Made by a program: the position numbers and the translations under genes. Below are positions 34,557-47,900 of a DNA stretch of 64,000 nt, piece after piece (within the stretch, counting starts at the first letter, position 1; each line of letters opens with the position of its first letter). The DNA is taken from assembly GCA_028015205.1 (NCBI GenBank), contig CM051517.1, positions 43,659,135-43,723,134 of the forward strand, in the 5' to 3' direction. The notes beneath the pieces are model-generated. The model was not told the DNA's origin, searched no databases, and was given only the letters and a program-made list of their open reading frames with translations. The DNA comes from Mytilisepta virgata. Lineage: Eukaryota; Mollusca; Bivalvia; Mytilida; Mytilidae.

Positions 34557-36940
34557 TCTCAGTCGATAGGAACACCATTAATTTCACAATACACATCCCA
34601 GAAAAGATGAAAGAAAATGACGAGGATTGTAGCATACCACTATTCATTCTCCTTTAATTATACTTGTAGTAAGATTTCTGCTTTCTTAATTTAGTAACAC
34701 TAAATCCATTTATTTTTTCTCAAAATAAATAAATTGAGTCCATATGTTCTTCCAGAATCAGGTTTTTATAAAAATGGAAAGATCAAGTCCATACAAAATA
34801 TATCTTTGTGAATATCATGATCTATTAAATAAACCAATGAGAAGAAGAAAAAACAAACAAACCATATGTAACTTTTATAGATACAAAGTATTTGCTACTT
34901 GCATTTAGATGCAATATTACAGAGTAGTTGTGAAAAATTAATTCACAGTCCACATTTAATGATTAGAAATGAAAAAAAAATCAGTAGTGATATCATTAAC
35001 AATTATTTACAAAGATTCAGCAAAATTTGTTTGTAATTTTACAGATGCATGTAACCTGTCATTGGAGGTTATAGGAAAACCAAGGAAAGTATTTTTTAAC
35101 AGTGTGTAATAAACCATTGGCAGAACATATAGATCGATTATAAATGCGTTGTCCCAAAGGAATTGTTAATGGTCCCTAAGTGAAATACATAGAATATTGT
35201 AACATAACACTCTCTGTTTTTCTGTTCAAAACTTAACTATCAAGCCAAGCACTATATTTTCATAGTCCAATGACATTGTTATGTCATAAGATATCTTGAA
35301 CAATTGTTTTTGTAAAATTTCCTAAGATATCAGTTTATGAAAGTAGTATTTCTGTACCGGTAAATAAAACAAAATACCGGTACTTCATTATACACTTCCA
35401 AGACATTTATTAGCTATTTATCTTTCATATTATATTTCATTGGCAGGTCTGTAACCAGCATGTATTTCTGTAGTTAATGGTTGAACATGCAAGCAGATAC
35501 ATGTCATCAACATCAAACTTCACAGTCCTACTGTTTCAGAAATATTTAAAAGGTTGTTAAAATAACTGGTTCTGCTTGTAGTGACTTACTTTACATAAAA
35601 AATACATACCTGAATAAAGTTACACTTCCCAGGATATTTATCCTTAATCCATGCATTCGGACTAAATGTGATGGACATTGTTTAATGTGCTATCTATTTC
35701 TATTCTAATAGGACAAATAGGCTAATTCTGCTCATTTGAGTTGTCGTATATGTATCGGACATTGGTTTGGCCTTCCCATTTCTCTGGCAATTAATATGTT
35801 GCATCCTATCCTTTTAACAATCTAATTAAAATTATTTCTCCTTATTTTCGTTCGGTTGTTTACCCACAATATGTTGCGCATGGTAGATCTAACTACAGTC
35901 GCTTGACAGTGATGTCTAGGGTCAAATTTGCAGTAGCCAATTGGCGATGTGGCTATAAAATCTTAGGGTATTAAACTGGCAAAGAATTTATTGTAGCGTC
36001 TAGAGTATTTCCGAATGTAAAATAACAAATATGGCAGCCTCTATGTGATTTTTATTTCATAATCTGAATCGTTAAAAGTTATTGTTTTTAAGTGTACCAA
36101 CAAATTTCAATGACCTCAGGTGAATTATAAAAATCAAGAGAAAAATATGTATGAGAACAAACAGTTGAACCCCAACATGGTATGAGAGTGCCTCTTTGAT
36201 TGGTTAATTGTAAATGACTTTCTAGATGCTGGTTGGTTGATCAAAGTTCAGCAAGTTTGACCCTTGACATGACACTCAAGCGGCTGTAGATCGCCCAAGG
36301 GTGACATATAAACAACAGAACGAAAATTAGGAGCAAGTTTAATTAGAATTAGATTGTCCTTTTAAGAGCATATTTTGAATAAAACCATTTTCATAATATA
36401 ACCAATGCACAGTCATTTACACAAGAAAAATTAATAAAACATATTCACAGACTTATTGGGATATCCGTCACGTCTACACAATATGTAGACGTGTATTGCA
36501 GTGTATCACATTTTCATAATCGCATGATATAACAATTTTGTGTGAAAAAAATAATTTTTCTTGCTAAAGTTCACACAATTCGTGCTTATATAAAAGCCTC
36601 TATATGCATACATGTATGCTAAAAGTAGATATATCAGGTAATATATCATTTGTCATATAAGAATTAAAGTTTTATCATGATAATGACTTTAAAGAACAAA
36701 TGCTAATTCAATTTCTGCAATTTATTTCTCAGTAATTACATATGCTTTGGCAGAAATATGCAGAAAACTTATTCATAGAACAATTTTTTTAACTTTAGTC
36801 ATGTTTGACTACAACATATGTCAAGGTTAAGTCTATAAAATTTGTTATTGATGAATGATAACTACAACCTGGTAAAGTCATTATTGAATATGGAATTCAA
36901 TCCAAAATTTAAAAAATATTTCATAAAATTATCTGATTTT
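34557..36940. other. Intergenic stretch between repeats and NAT10 3' end
   Basis: AT-rich, with no coding region recognised. It includes the NAT10 3' UTR of unknown length at its right edge and a short palindrome at 36469-36493. Confidence 0.5.
36469..36493. repeat. Perfect 10-bp-stem palindrome
   Basis: CACGTCTACA and TGTAGACGTG flank a 5-base loop. It is downstream of the NAT10 stop codon by about 450 bp and could fold in the 3' UTR if transcribed. Confidence 0.8.
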
Positions 36941-39900
36941 TTATTTGTGTTTATGTTTCTTCTTGTCTTTTTTCTTTTTGGTACTAGATGAAAATTCTTC
37001 TAATAAATTTGATTCTGGTTTTCTTTTCCTTTCTTTGTTGCTGAAATAAAAAAAAATCATATAATCAACCACTGGTGTAATATGCATGTATTTCAAAGTG
37101 CTGCCAAAGATGGTATATTAACTCAGGTGAATTATTAAACACCGACAAAAATATTTATCAGAACAAGCAGTTGTGTACTGTGTGGATTCTCATTCATAAA
37201 CATTGCTATTGTGGTTATTCACACAATTCATGTTTATATAAAAGCCTCTATACGATAACATGTATGCTAAAAGTGTACGGTATAGTGGGATCTGAAAGAG
37301 AATCAGCCCCTTAGATCATTTCTGCAAAGTCTGGTTTCAATTAAAATGGTAAATCAATAAAAATCTGGCCTTTGTTCCACAAACTATTTTATATTTTAAC
37401 ATATGTATTGCTGTAACAATGATGCCAAACATATTGCCATATTACAGGGCTAATCAAAGTGGACAGATTTATTTGTAAAACAGGTGCCTGAATCTTACTG
37501 AATACACTACTACTAAAATAAAAACCCTCAGCAATGTCATCAATAAAGCACAGGAGTACATGTAGTTAATAACATTACACACTTTAATTCCACAAAAATG
37601 TACACCATGACATCAATTTCCTTAAGGCTATTCCATTAAAAAATAATAGTTTCGAAGAAAGGCATTTCATGAATGGGCCAACAACAAACAAACACATGTA
37701 CATTGTTCCTATGTTTTTGCATTATCTGATTGGTAAATGAACAGTGGTGACCCAGAACCCAACTCCAAAAATTTAAAATCCCTTCCTAACCCACCACTGA
37801 CTTTTTAACAGAATAGCCCTCACCTTTTTACACTGACAAGCCCCTTCTTATCTGATCCAGACAGAGCTGTTTGCCAGTCATGTTCTGACCCTCGAATCTG
37901 GTAATTTGACAAATCTATCCCAGATAACACTGCTGCTTCCTTTTTCTGCTTTTGTATTACTTCGCCAGCAGCTTCATTCTGTAAGAAAAATTTGATGCTA
38001 TCTAGCTATCCTCAAAGCTAAGGAGTCCCTTTGATAACACTTGGTTAAATGATCCACCATTTACTCTGTATTATTTTTATCAACACTATTTAGATGTAAA
38101 GTTATCAAGTGTATTCATTATTTTTGCTCTAATTGGAGCTAGTGATGGGTTTTGAACTTTCAGAGGGGTGTACAATTTTTTCCCTGTTGAAGACTTCACT
38201 TTATGTGTCAAGAATTGATACACAACATCCCTTCATTCATATTAGAAAAAAAATTAATATCATTTTAACAAGTTATTGAGGATCACACATGTGTGTATAT
38301 TAGGCCTTCCAAAACTTCACATTATGACAATAATCTAGCTGCATATTACATGTACACATACCAATTCTTCCTCCATTGTCTGTTTGACTGGTTCCAGAGT
38401 GATTTCTTTCCTGGCTACCATAGTCTTCTCCACATCTGCTTCTAATACTTCATTCAAATTCTACAATATTTGAGTCAATTATAAATCACACTTGTATATC
38501 TTGCATTTCAATACAGATATAAGTTTTCTTTTGGTTCAATGCATATCAGTACATATATGGTACTAATTTTGATGCATAAAATCTGCATATTTTGTTGATT
38601 TAAAACTCATCAGTTGTCCTCAAGGACGAAATTGTTGACTTTATACATCAATAATTTAATCTTGGATGTAACGCATCATTTGATTGGTCAAATTTTTTCA
38701 TCTATCATATCATAGACTAAATTTTCTTTTCTACTCAGGGCTTCGGAATTCCCATTTCTCGTTTCCCGGGGCAAGTAAAAAAATCGTTGGGAAAGTAAAA
38801 ACACAAGTACCAGTTTCCTGCCGGGCAAGTAAATCATCGATACATGGTACGTTCCAGTGCGTTGTTTTATTGTTTGACGAATCTAAATTTTAGAAACTGT
38901 TTCCCCGAAAGTTAGCTTGTTTTTTCCTTCAGACCTTGCGTTTAGCAGTATCAAGTATTACCAGTAAACCAAAATGAAAAGTTTCGACTTTGACAACGAT
39001 AAATGTTTAATAAATAAGGCCCCAGGCATGAGCTTGCACAAATATTTTGTTTCCGAATCAAATGGAAATTAGTTCACATTAACTTTTAAAAGAAATTAAA
39101 AGCGGGAAAGTGAATTATGGTGCGGGAAAGTAAAATTTTAATACAACTTTCCCGTGGGCAAGTTAATTACCCTGCTACTATGACTTTATTCAAGGGAATC
39201 CGGACGTTTTAGACGTCAAAACAACCGTTGGAATTAAATTATAAGGATTGACAGTAATTTTCTTTTCAGTCTATTCGAAATAACCTCAATGCACATGGTG
39301 CACACTTTTCAAATAACCCACTATGCCGGTTATTTAGTGTGCACCACTAAGGTTATTTTTTCATAGATTGAAAAAAATTGCAGTTAATCCTTAAATACAT
39401 TTATTTTTGTAATTAAAGCAAAATATTTAAAACCCTCACCTGAACAATTTTCCTAATAATTCTATTAAAGAGTCCCAGTAATTGACTAGATGGTAGATCT
39501 AACTCCTTTTCCAGATCTTCTATTGTTCTGTGTTGTAAACCAAGACCTAACAGTATTCCCTAAAGAAATGGAACAGATACATGAATATGACTGACAGCAG
39601 CTTAATAGAAATTCTATATTTTACAAATATCTGTACCAAGTCTTTGCTGTTATTTTCGCCTGGAGGGGTGTTGATTGGACAGCATTTAATTTCTAATATT
39701 TATAAATTAACTGATTTCCAGCTTCAAAAACAGTTTAATTTAAGGTTTCATTTTTTTTAGCTTCTCTGATTTCAAACTGTGTATGTGGTATTTATATCAA
39801 GATAACATTTGATAAAAAAAATGACTGTGACATTTTGTCACTACCTTGCTATATGAGCATTGAAGTTTTTGGACCTCTTACCCTAGACAGGCCATACATA

Positions 39901-41985
39901 AATTAATTGTCTGTACCAAGTATGACATTCCTGACCCTATACTGATTATATATTTGAATTTTGTGCTCTTTCATGTTGTTTTCATCTGAAAGTCTGTTGA
40001 CTTGATGTCTTGAATTGATTAAAAAATGTAGTATATCAGTGTGGATCTTTCCTGGTATCCCTTTATTATTTATGTATTGTAAATTGAACATCATACTTAA
40101 ATATTACAGTGCAGGGATTTTTTTAATTAGAACATTAATCATTTACAAATACCTGGTAATCACTTTTTAAAACACTTTCATATAAGAATCCCATTACTTT
40201 TATGTGAAAATCGTTTAAAAAAATCTTCGAAACCTATACGTAGCGAATGTAAAAATCTGAAAGTTATTTGGATCAATGAACTTACAGACTGTACCACACT
40301 GAGATGGACATCAATCAATCCTAGGAAATATAATCGACTGATTGCTGGTAACAAATCCACTATCAAATGATAATCCACCATATTCTGTGCGTATAGTTCT
40401 AAACGTTTTACATCATACTTTGTAAAGTGGGCTTCCAGCTCTGATAAACTGAGCTTTTCTAACAGAAAATATAAAATGGCAAAACATTTCATTTTAATTT
40501 AAAGCACATACTATTTTTTCACAGGAATACAAATGAAATTTTTACCAATTTTAACAGTAATTAACAATTTTTTTTTCATTTCTATTAAATTACTTTCTAC
40601 ATACATGTAAATCGAAAAACCACTCACTCAACCCAGAAAAAATATTTATAACAGTAATTAAAACAGATAACACAATAAATAGTCTCACTATTGTCTTTGG
40701 ATTTGAATGTCTTTTCCTGAAGAATACTCAATGCCATGGATGGTTTAAATGTTCTGAACTGATATGCCAAGAGAGAAACAAATCTTCTTCTGAAATCTGT
40801 AAAAAATAAACTGACCAAGTATAAAATTGATTTTTAAAGTGATTTCTCAAAGAAAAGCAAAATGCAGGGACAATGCTATTGAATGGGCTAAGCAAAAGGA
40901 ATAAATGGTAGAAGGTAAAAATATAAAATAAATATAAGCAATAATGAACAGTAAAAGGACCAGGATTTCAGCTAGTCACCTTCACAAACAGTTCAAAATC
41001 CTATCATACATTAACTACCTACATGACCTTCAAAAAACGGAAAGATAGGTAAAGAAGTTATTTTGACAGACTTAGTTCTTATAAACATTTAGCAAAGAAC
41101 CAGGGTTCGGTTTTTTCTTGCCTGTCAATAAAATGGCTAACTATTAGTTTTTTACTTGGCCAGAAAGAATCAAATAAGCATTAAATTTTTTTTACCTTTC
41201 CAGAAAGCAGCCAACCAAGGTTCTGTTTTTTCTTCATCTGTATCATCAATATTAATCATCTTCAACATAATACAGGAATGTTCTCCTGTTAAATCATTCT
41301 GCAATTACAAATGTTAAAATTACAAAAAAGCTGTGTAGATAGATGGCAGTCTACCAACTAAAAGCTGTGTAGATACATGGCAGTCTACCAACTAAGCACA
41401 AAAATTCTTTAAGTTTACAGACAAAATTTGTATGACACTTTTAACTCAATAATTGTATCTTTTGAAATGAAGGAACAACATCTGACTAAACTTACAGGTG
41501 TCTGGCGTAAATAAACTGGAGTAAACTTTGATTTCTTCCAAAATCTGCAAAGTAAATTATGGACACTGAATTCGATATGTTCAGCGTATTAGGTATATAT
41601 CCAATGAAAACTAAATGTAATAAATTGAATCGGGCCTGATTTATAACAAGAATGAAAAAATCTAAGAAAAAAGTATTACTAGAAAATTTTTCAAAAATTT
41701 ACTTTTTTTTTACTATTATGCACTGGTATTATATTAAACAGAATACTTTGTGTGTTTCAAGCTTTCATGAATATATTTACCGGTAAATGTAATTATAGAA
41801 TTACCTTTAAATTACAGCAATTACATGATACCACAAATTTAAACCACTTACTTGAGTAATCCAGCTGTAAGACCAAATGACACACCAAGATAATCCAACT
41901 TTTCTGGTTTTCTTTCTGTTAGTTTCATCAATAATGGAGGTAAATTTTTCCTAGGTGTCAGTTTTTCAGCCAGTAAATTAACATC
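36941..41985 (-). CDS. NAT10: NAT10 coding exons 18-26 (C-terminal tRNA-binding part)
   Basis: Exons: 41985-41852, 41544-41496, 41298-41196, 40796-40689, 40458-40286, 39559-39440, 38460-38362, 37978-37824, 37040-36941 (residues 681-1026 plus TAA at 36943-36941). Blocks: LDYLGVSFGLT, VYLRQTPNDLTGEHSCIM, PWLAAFWKDFRRRF, AQNMVDYHLIVDLLPAISRLYF, QLLGLFNRIIRKIV, and a basic tail. The exon 21 donor (CAATA/GTGAGACT) was chosen because it alone gives the phase needed by exon 22. Confidence 0.94.
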
Positions 41986-44900
41986 CTGTGCAAATAAAGA
42001 TTTACAGAAATAATCATGACGGAAATAACAAGAAACCTAAAATTGCCTAAATGACTTGTACATTTTATTACTTTGGATTTTTAAAAAAAAATTTTGGTGA
42101 AGTGGTGAATCAAGACAATACAAGAGGCTGTCGAATGACAGCAAACCGGATTTTCCTGCATGGAAATGATGTTTGCAAATCTGGATTCCCAAAGAGGATG
42201 AAGTAAAGAAATATAAATGAATTTTTGTAGGGTTTTGTAGGGTTCAGAAATGGAAAGGCAAAAATCAATCTTGACCTCCTATTTATAGTAAGTGACAAAT
42301 ATTGGAATTTTTGAGAGTATATAAGTACACACACATTTGTTAAGCAGGAGTTGGTAGGCAGAAATCATGAAGTCAATAATGAAAGAAATACTGTTACGGC
42401 CGAAATCACCTTTAAATTGTAGCCAACAAAAGACACAAATCAATAATAAAATTTAACAAGATTTATTATATACAAGTTTACAAAAAGTATTACACAAAAA
42501 TAAAATGTCAACTTAACTGTTCAAAATCCTGTTTTTTCTTGATCCGGAATTCTGGTCACTGTTGCCTGAATCCAAACGGAATATTATATCCAATCAGTCA
42601 CAATCTAGTATGATGCAACGCAAATAAAAGTATGTCGAGGATGATGTGTGAAACGTAAATAAATCCAACAGCTGAGAACACAAGAATGTCTATCTGTGGT
42701 CCGATAAATGATGTTCTGAAAGTCTAACTTTCTTGTCCGTATATATACTGTAGAACGGAAACTTCTGGAATACGGTAGAAGTTCGAATCACACCATAATT
42801 ATTACGTAAGTCAAATAGAAAGTTCTAGTGATTCCACCAGTATCCATTATTGTTCCAGCGATTTCTAAACTGCGCAGTTATAACATTATTTGGTAAACAA
42901 CTATAAGTATTATGTAAACATAGTATACATGTTATAAGGCTACGCAAAACAAATTAGGCCAAGATAAATAATATAATAATTACAATATCATATCAAAATA
43001 AATATAATAATACAATATCATAACACCTCCCCCCTTAAAAGAAGTTGGAGGGTAACGAGAACTTCGCATGAACAATATATACAAAAATATATAATATTTA
43101 TACAGTGTTTTAATAAAATCTAGATAAAGCATATATCTAATTTCTTGTCTCATAAACAAATCAAGTTTAAGTGGATTGAGCCGGTAAGGATGTTGCTTAA
43201 TTGGAGAAGCATCACCTACATCAACATCATGACAAACAGCATTGGTTTTATTTGACACATCTGGAAAAAGATTTTTAAAAGTAAATACCAAAGTTTTCAA
43301 TTTTTCTCTGCGATCGAAAGTCAGATGTGCAAGTTTTGAGTCTAAATTTGACAAAATTTCTGAATTTTTCAATCTAACAGTTTGTTCCATAGTCTTGGAA
43401 TCAAAAGATGGTTCAATTATGTCTGGTTTGTCATGATCGTTCTCCAATTTAACCATGGCTAAAGTGGCAACTGGTTTACTCTCACCTTCATTAGTACGCT
43501 CAAAATATGGTTTTAACATATTAATGTGACACACTCTATTTTGTTTACGCCGACCTGGAGTTTTTACAATATAATTCAAATCATTGATTTTACTGTTGAT
43601 TGTATAAGGACCACAGTATTTAGCCTGTAAAGGATGCCCAGGGACTGGCAAAAATACAAGTACCTTATCACCAGGCTCAAAAACTCTGTCCCTGGCATCT
43701 TTATCATACCATATTTTCATCTTATTCTGTACAGTTTTTAAGTTTTTCTGAGCAATTTGACAAGCAGTATACAATTTTTCTTTAAATTTAGATACATAGT
43801 CTAGAAGATTCAAGTCAGTGTGTTCAGTAAGCCATTTTTCTTTAATCAATTTCAAAGGTCCCCTTACAGTATGACCAAACACTAACTCAAAGGGGCTAAA
43901 ACCAAGGGATTCTTGAACAGCCTCTCGGACCGCAAAAAGTAGAAAGTGAACACCATCATCCCAGTCCCTGTCAAATTGAAGACAAAAAGTCCTAATCATA
44001 TTCTTCAATGTTTGATGAAAACGTTCTAAGGCACCTTGAGATTCTGGATGATAAGCACTTGATCTATACTGAGCAATCCCTAACTGGTAAACGACCTGCT
44101 GAAATAAACCTGACATAAAATTTGAACCCTGGTCGGACTGTATAGACTTAGGAAGTCCTACTAATGTGAAAAATTTTATAAGAGCTTTGACAATAGTTGG
44201 TGTCTTGATATTCCTTAAGGGAATAGCCTCAGGAAAGCGAGTGGATGTACACATGATCGTAAGTAAATAAGCATTTCCAGTCTTGGTCTTTGGTAAAGGT
44301 CCAATGCAATCAATAAGTACTCGGCTGAAAGGTTCTTCAAAGGCTGGAATTGGCAGAAGTGGTGCTGGTGGTATTTTCTGGTTAGGCTTGCCCACAACCT
44401 GGCATATATGGCATGATTTGCAGTATTCTGCGACATCATTTCTAAGTCTGGGCCAGTAGAAATGTTGCAAGATCTTAAGGCAAGTCTTCCTTATACCTAA
44501 ATGTCCAGCCAAGGGGGTGTCATGGGCAAGACCAATAATTTCTTGCCTATAGACTTTAGGCACCACCACTTGGTATACCACTCTCCATTCCTCCTCTGGG
44601 ATAGCATCAGGGGGCCTCCACTTCCTCATTAAAATGCCGTCTTGATGGTAGTAACATTCGGCCACTTTGTCTGCTTCTTCTTGGGGTAGAGCCCTCTTGC
44701 AGAGCTGAAGAACCTCAGGGTCTTTATTCTGTTCTTCCCTAAATGTTCTTTTGTCTAATGAATGGCTGTTCACGTCTGGCCATGGCATAATTACACGTTT
44801 GTTAGTACCAGGTGGTCTTATTATGGCCTTTTTTGAGCTATCGGGACCTTCAATGTCGGCAAGGAAAGTGTCAGAAAGGTCCATATAATCATACTGGCCT

Positions 44901-47900
44901 TCTGGTAAAACCTTGTCTTGTTGTTTTCTTGCCATCGCCCTAGTAACAACACAAGCTGGATACAGTTCAGCATCATCTTCAGGTGATTTAACATCCACCA
45001 CCGGTTCACTTGTAACAATTGGTTCAGCAACCACTTTGTTCCTAGCTAGATCATTTCCTAGCAATAATGAAACACCCTCAACGGGGAGAGTAGGACGAAC
45101 ACCCACAACAACTGGTCCAGTAATTAAATCTGACTTCAAATAAATACGATGGAGGGGAACATCTATACAACCTAACTCCACACCTCGTAACAAAACGGAG
45201 GCACCAACGGACGTCTCCTCGGACAAAGGCAACACACCTTCTAACAACAAAGACTGAGAAGCTCCAGTGTCCCATAAAATCTTAATAGGCTGAGGAGTAG
45301 TATTATCAACAATAGAAACAAACCCATCAGACATAAAGGGCTTATAATCCTCCATGTAATCACAAAAACTGGACTTAAAAGCCTGACTCGCAGGACATTC
45401 CAACTTATTGGTAACAACGGGTGTCGTACAAGCACTGGACTTGGGCTTATTATCTCTTTCATTCTTCTTCTGGAGTCTAAAACAATCAGCCATCAGATGA
45501 CCATTTTTCTTACAATAAGCACAAGTTAGTGACTTCTTCTCAAAAGTATCAAACTTTGGACCAGACATATTATAACTAGACGGACTCTTATTCTGTGCAA
45601 CAGGCTTACAGTCAGTACGCTCAGTGCTTTGATTTTTGTAATTTCCGCTAGAAGTATTAAAATTTTGACCTTTGAAAGTTCTTTTATGTGAAATGGTATA
45701 ATTATCGGAAACAACAGCTGCATCTTGCAATGTCTCAACAGTTTTGTCATCTAAATGTGTTTTTAAGTCTAAATTAACACACTGCTTGAACTCTTCTAAT
45801 AACATTAATTGTCTTAATTTATCAAAATTTTTATCTATTTTCTTTGACGTAAGCCATTTATCAAATAAATCTTCTTTTTCCCTAGCAAATTCAACATAGC
45901 TTCTGGCACTAGCTCATAAGCTTTCAAAACTTCCTGTTTAACAGTGTCATAATCAGAACTTTTTTCTGAAGAAAGTGCTGAGTAAATTTCAGCGGCCTTG
46001 CCCACAAAAACACTTTGCAGCATTGTAGTCCAATAAGGCTTTGGCCATTTCAAATTTTGAGCAATTTTCTCAAATTGTGGAAAAAATTTATCCACCGTTT
46101 TTTCACAAAATTTGGGAACCAAACGTATATTTTTTGCTGCCTCAAAATGTTCTGATTTTGACTTAGTGTTGCTTTCTACTTTAGCCATTTCTATTTTTAT
46201 TTTCTCCATCTCTAACCTTTCCCTCATTTCAAGTTCTGCCTGTAATTGTTTTAATTTAAATTCATCTTCTTTTTCTAATTGTTTTAATTTAAATTCATCT
46301 TCTTTTTCTAATTGTTTTAATTTAAGTTCATGTTCTAATTCAAGCTGTTTTAATTTTAAAGCATCAACATTTTTGACCTTGAGGTCAAGAGCCTCTTCAC
46401 CAAAAATTTCTAAATCAACTAAATTGTCTATTACCAAATTTTTTATAATTTGTTTTCTCATAGATGTCCTAAAATCTATTTTTAGATGTTTAGCAAGCAA
46501 CACTAATTCTTCTTTCTTTAATTTATCAAACTCTTCCAGGTCTGGCGTTTTCAAAAATTTACCAGCATCAAATTCCATTTTGTAGAATTTTGTTGGCTAA
46601 TTCTAATAAAAATACTGAAAAAATTTAATAAGGTATTAACGTTATCCCGAGACGAGCCCCCAATTTCTGTTACGGCCGAAATCACCTTTAAATTGTAGCC
46701 AACAAAAGACACAAATCAATAATAAAATTTAACAAGATTTATTATATACAAGTTTACAAAAAGTATTACACAAAAATAAAATGTCAACTTAACTGTTCAA
46801 AATCCTGTTTTTTCTTGATCCGGAATTCTGGTCACTGTTGCCTGAATCCAAACGGAATATTATATCCAATCAGTCACAATCTAGTATGATGCAACGCAAA
46901 TAAAAGTATGTCGAGGATGATGTGTGAAACGTAAATAAATCCAACAGCTGAGAACACAAGAATGTCTATCTGTGGTCCGATAAATGATGTTCTGAAAGTC
47001 TAACTTTCTTGTCCGTATATATACTGTAGAACGGAAACTTCTGGAATACGGTAGAAGTTCGAATCACACCATAATTATTACGTAAGTCAAATAGAAAGTT
47101 CTAGTGATTCCACCAGTATCCATTATTGTTCCAGTGATTTCTAAACTGCGCAGTTATAACATTATTTGGTAAACAACTATAAGTATTATGTAAACATAGT
47201 ATACATGTTATAAGGCTACGCAAAACAAATTAGGCCAAGATAAATAATATAATAATTACAATATCATATCAAAATAAATATAATAATACAATATCATAAC
47301 AATACGCCAATGAGATTAGAATCTTGTGGTCACTCCAATAACTTTCCAGATTCCCACTTTCAAACAGTTGTTGTCTTGTAATTTTTCAATCTTCCAAGAA
47401 CCATAACTCCTGAACGGTGAAAGTGAAAATCATCAATATCGAACTTGACCTCCATTTTGTCATCAGTAACAACATATTAAAATTTGAAAAGCTTTGGTTG
47501 AACAGTTCATTAGTTATCAAACGGACACCACTGGAAAAGCCATTTTTCAATCTTTCAAGAACCATAACTCTTGAACGGTGAAAGTGAAAATCGTCAATAT
47601 CGAACTTGACCTCCATTTTGTCATCAGTAACAACATATTAAAATTTGAAAAGCTTTGGTTGAACAGTTCATAAGTTATTGCACGGACACTGTTTGGTAGC
47701 CGCCCACCATACATCATCAAATTAATAACCGATATTTTCCTATGAAAATCCGGTTAAAAATCATATATAACTTACCTGTTCATCTACTGGTGTGACATCA
47801 TCTTCTACATTATTACTCTCTGAAAGACTTATCATTTTACCCTCATAGTACTGCTGCAGTAGATCTAGAGCTCTTGTACCATATCCCATCTGAATTAATA

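Larger units (their letters stand above)
42392..47301 (-). mobile_element. Ty3-like LTR retrotransposon, Gmr1-like domain order, RT/RNase H deleted
   Basis: The element is 4910 bp, with two 634 bp LTRs that differ at one position (C at about 42859, T at the matching base in the other). LTR ends are TGTTA...TAACA. Target duplications, primer site and polypurine tract are all present. It lies in NAT10 intron 17 in the same orientation as the gene. The coding region holds gag, a zinc knuckle, protease, integrase and then only the first 50 or so residues of reverse transcriptase. The order protease-integrase-reverse transcriptase is that reported for Gmr1-like elements, not the usual Ty3 order. 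It cannot be autonomous. Confidence 0.88.

Noticed and set aside
38684..39190. Possible exon with GGGCAAGTAAA motifs in NAT10 intron 23
   Set aside because: Repeated CGGGCAAGT/CGGGAAAGT blocks suggest a repeat or gene fragment, but no protein could be recognised and NAT10 needs no exon here.
43242..45143. Plus-strand and alternative minus-strand frames within the LTR element
   Set aside because: Shadows of the integrase and protease reading frame.
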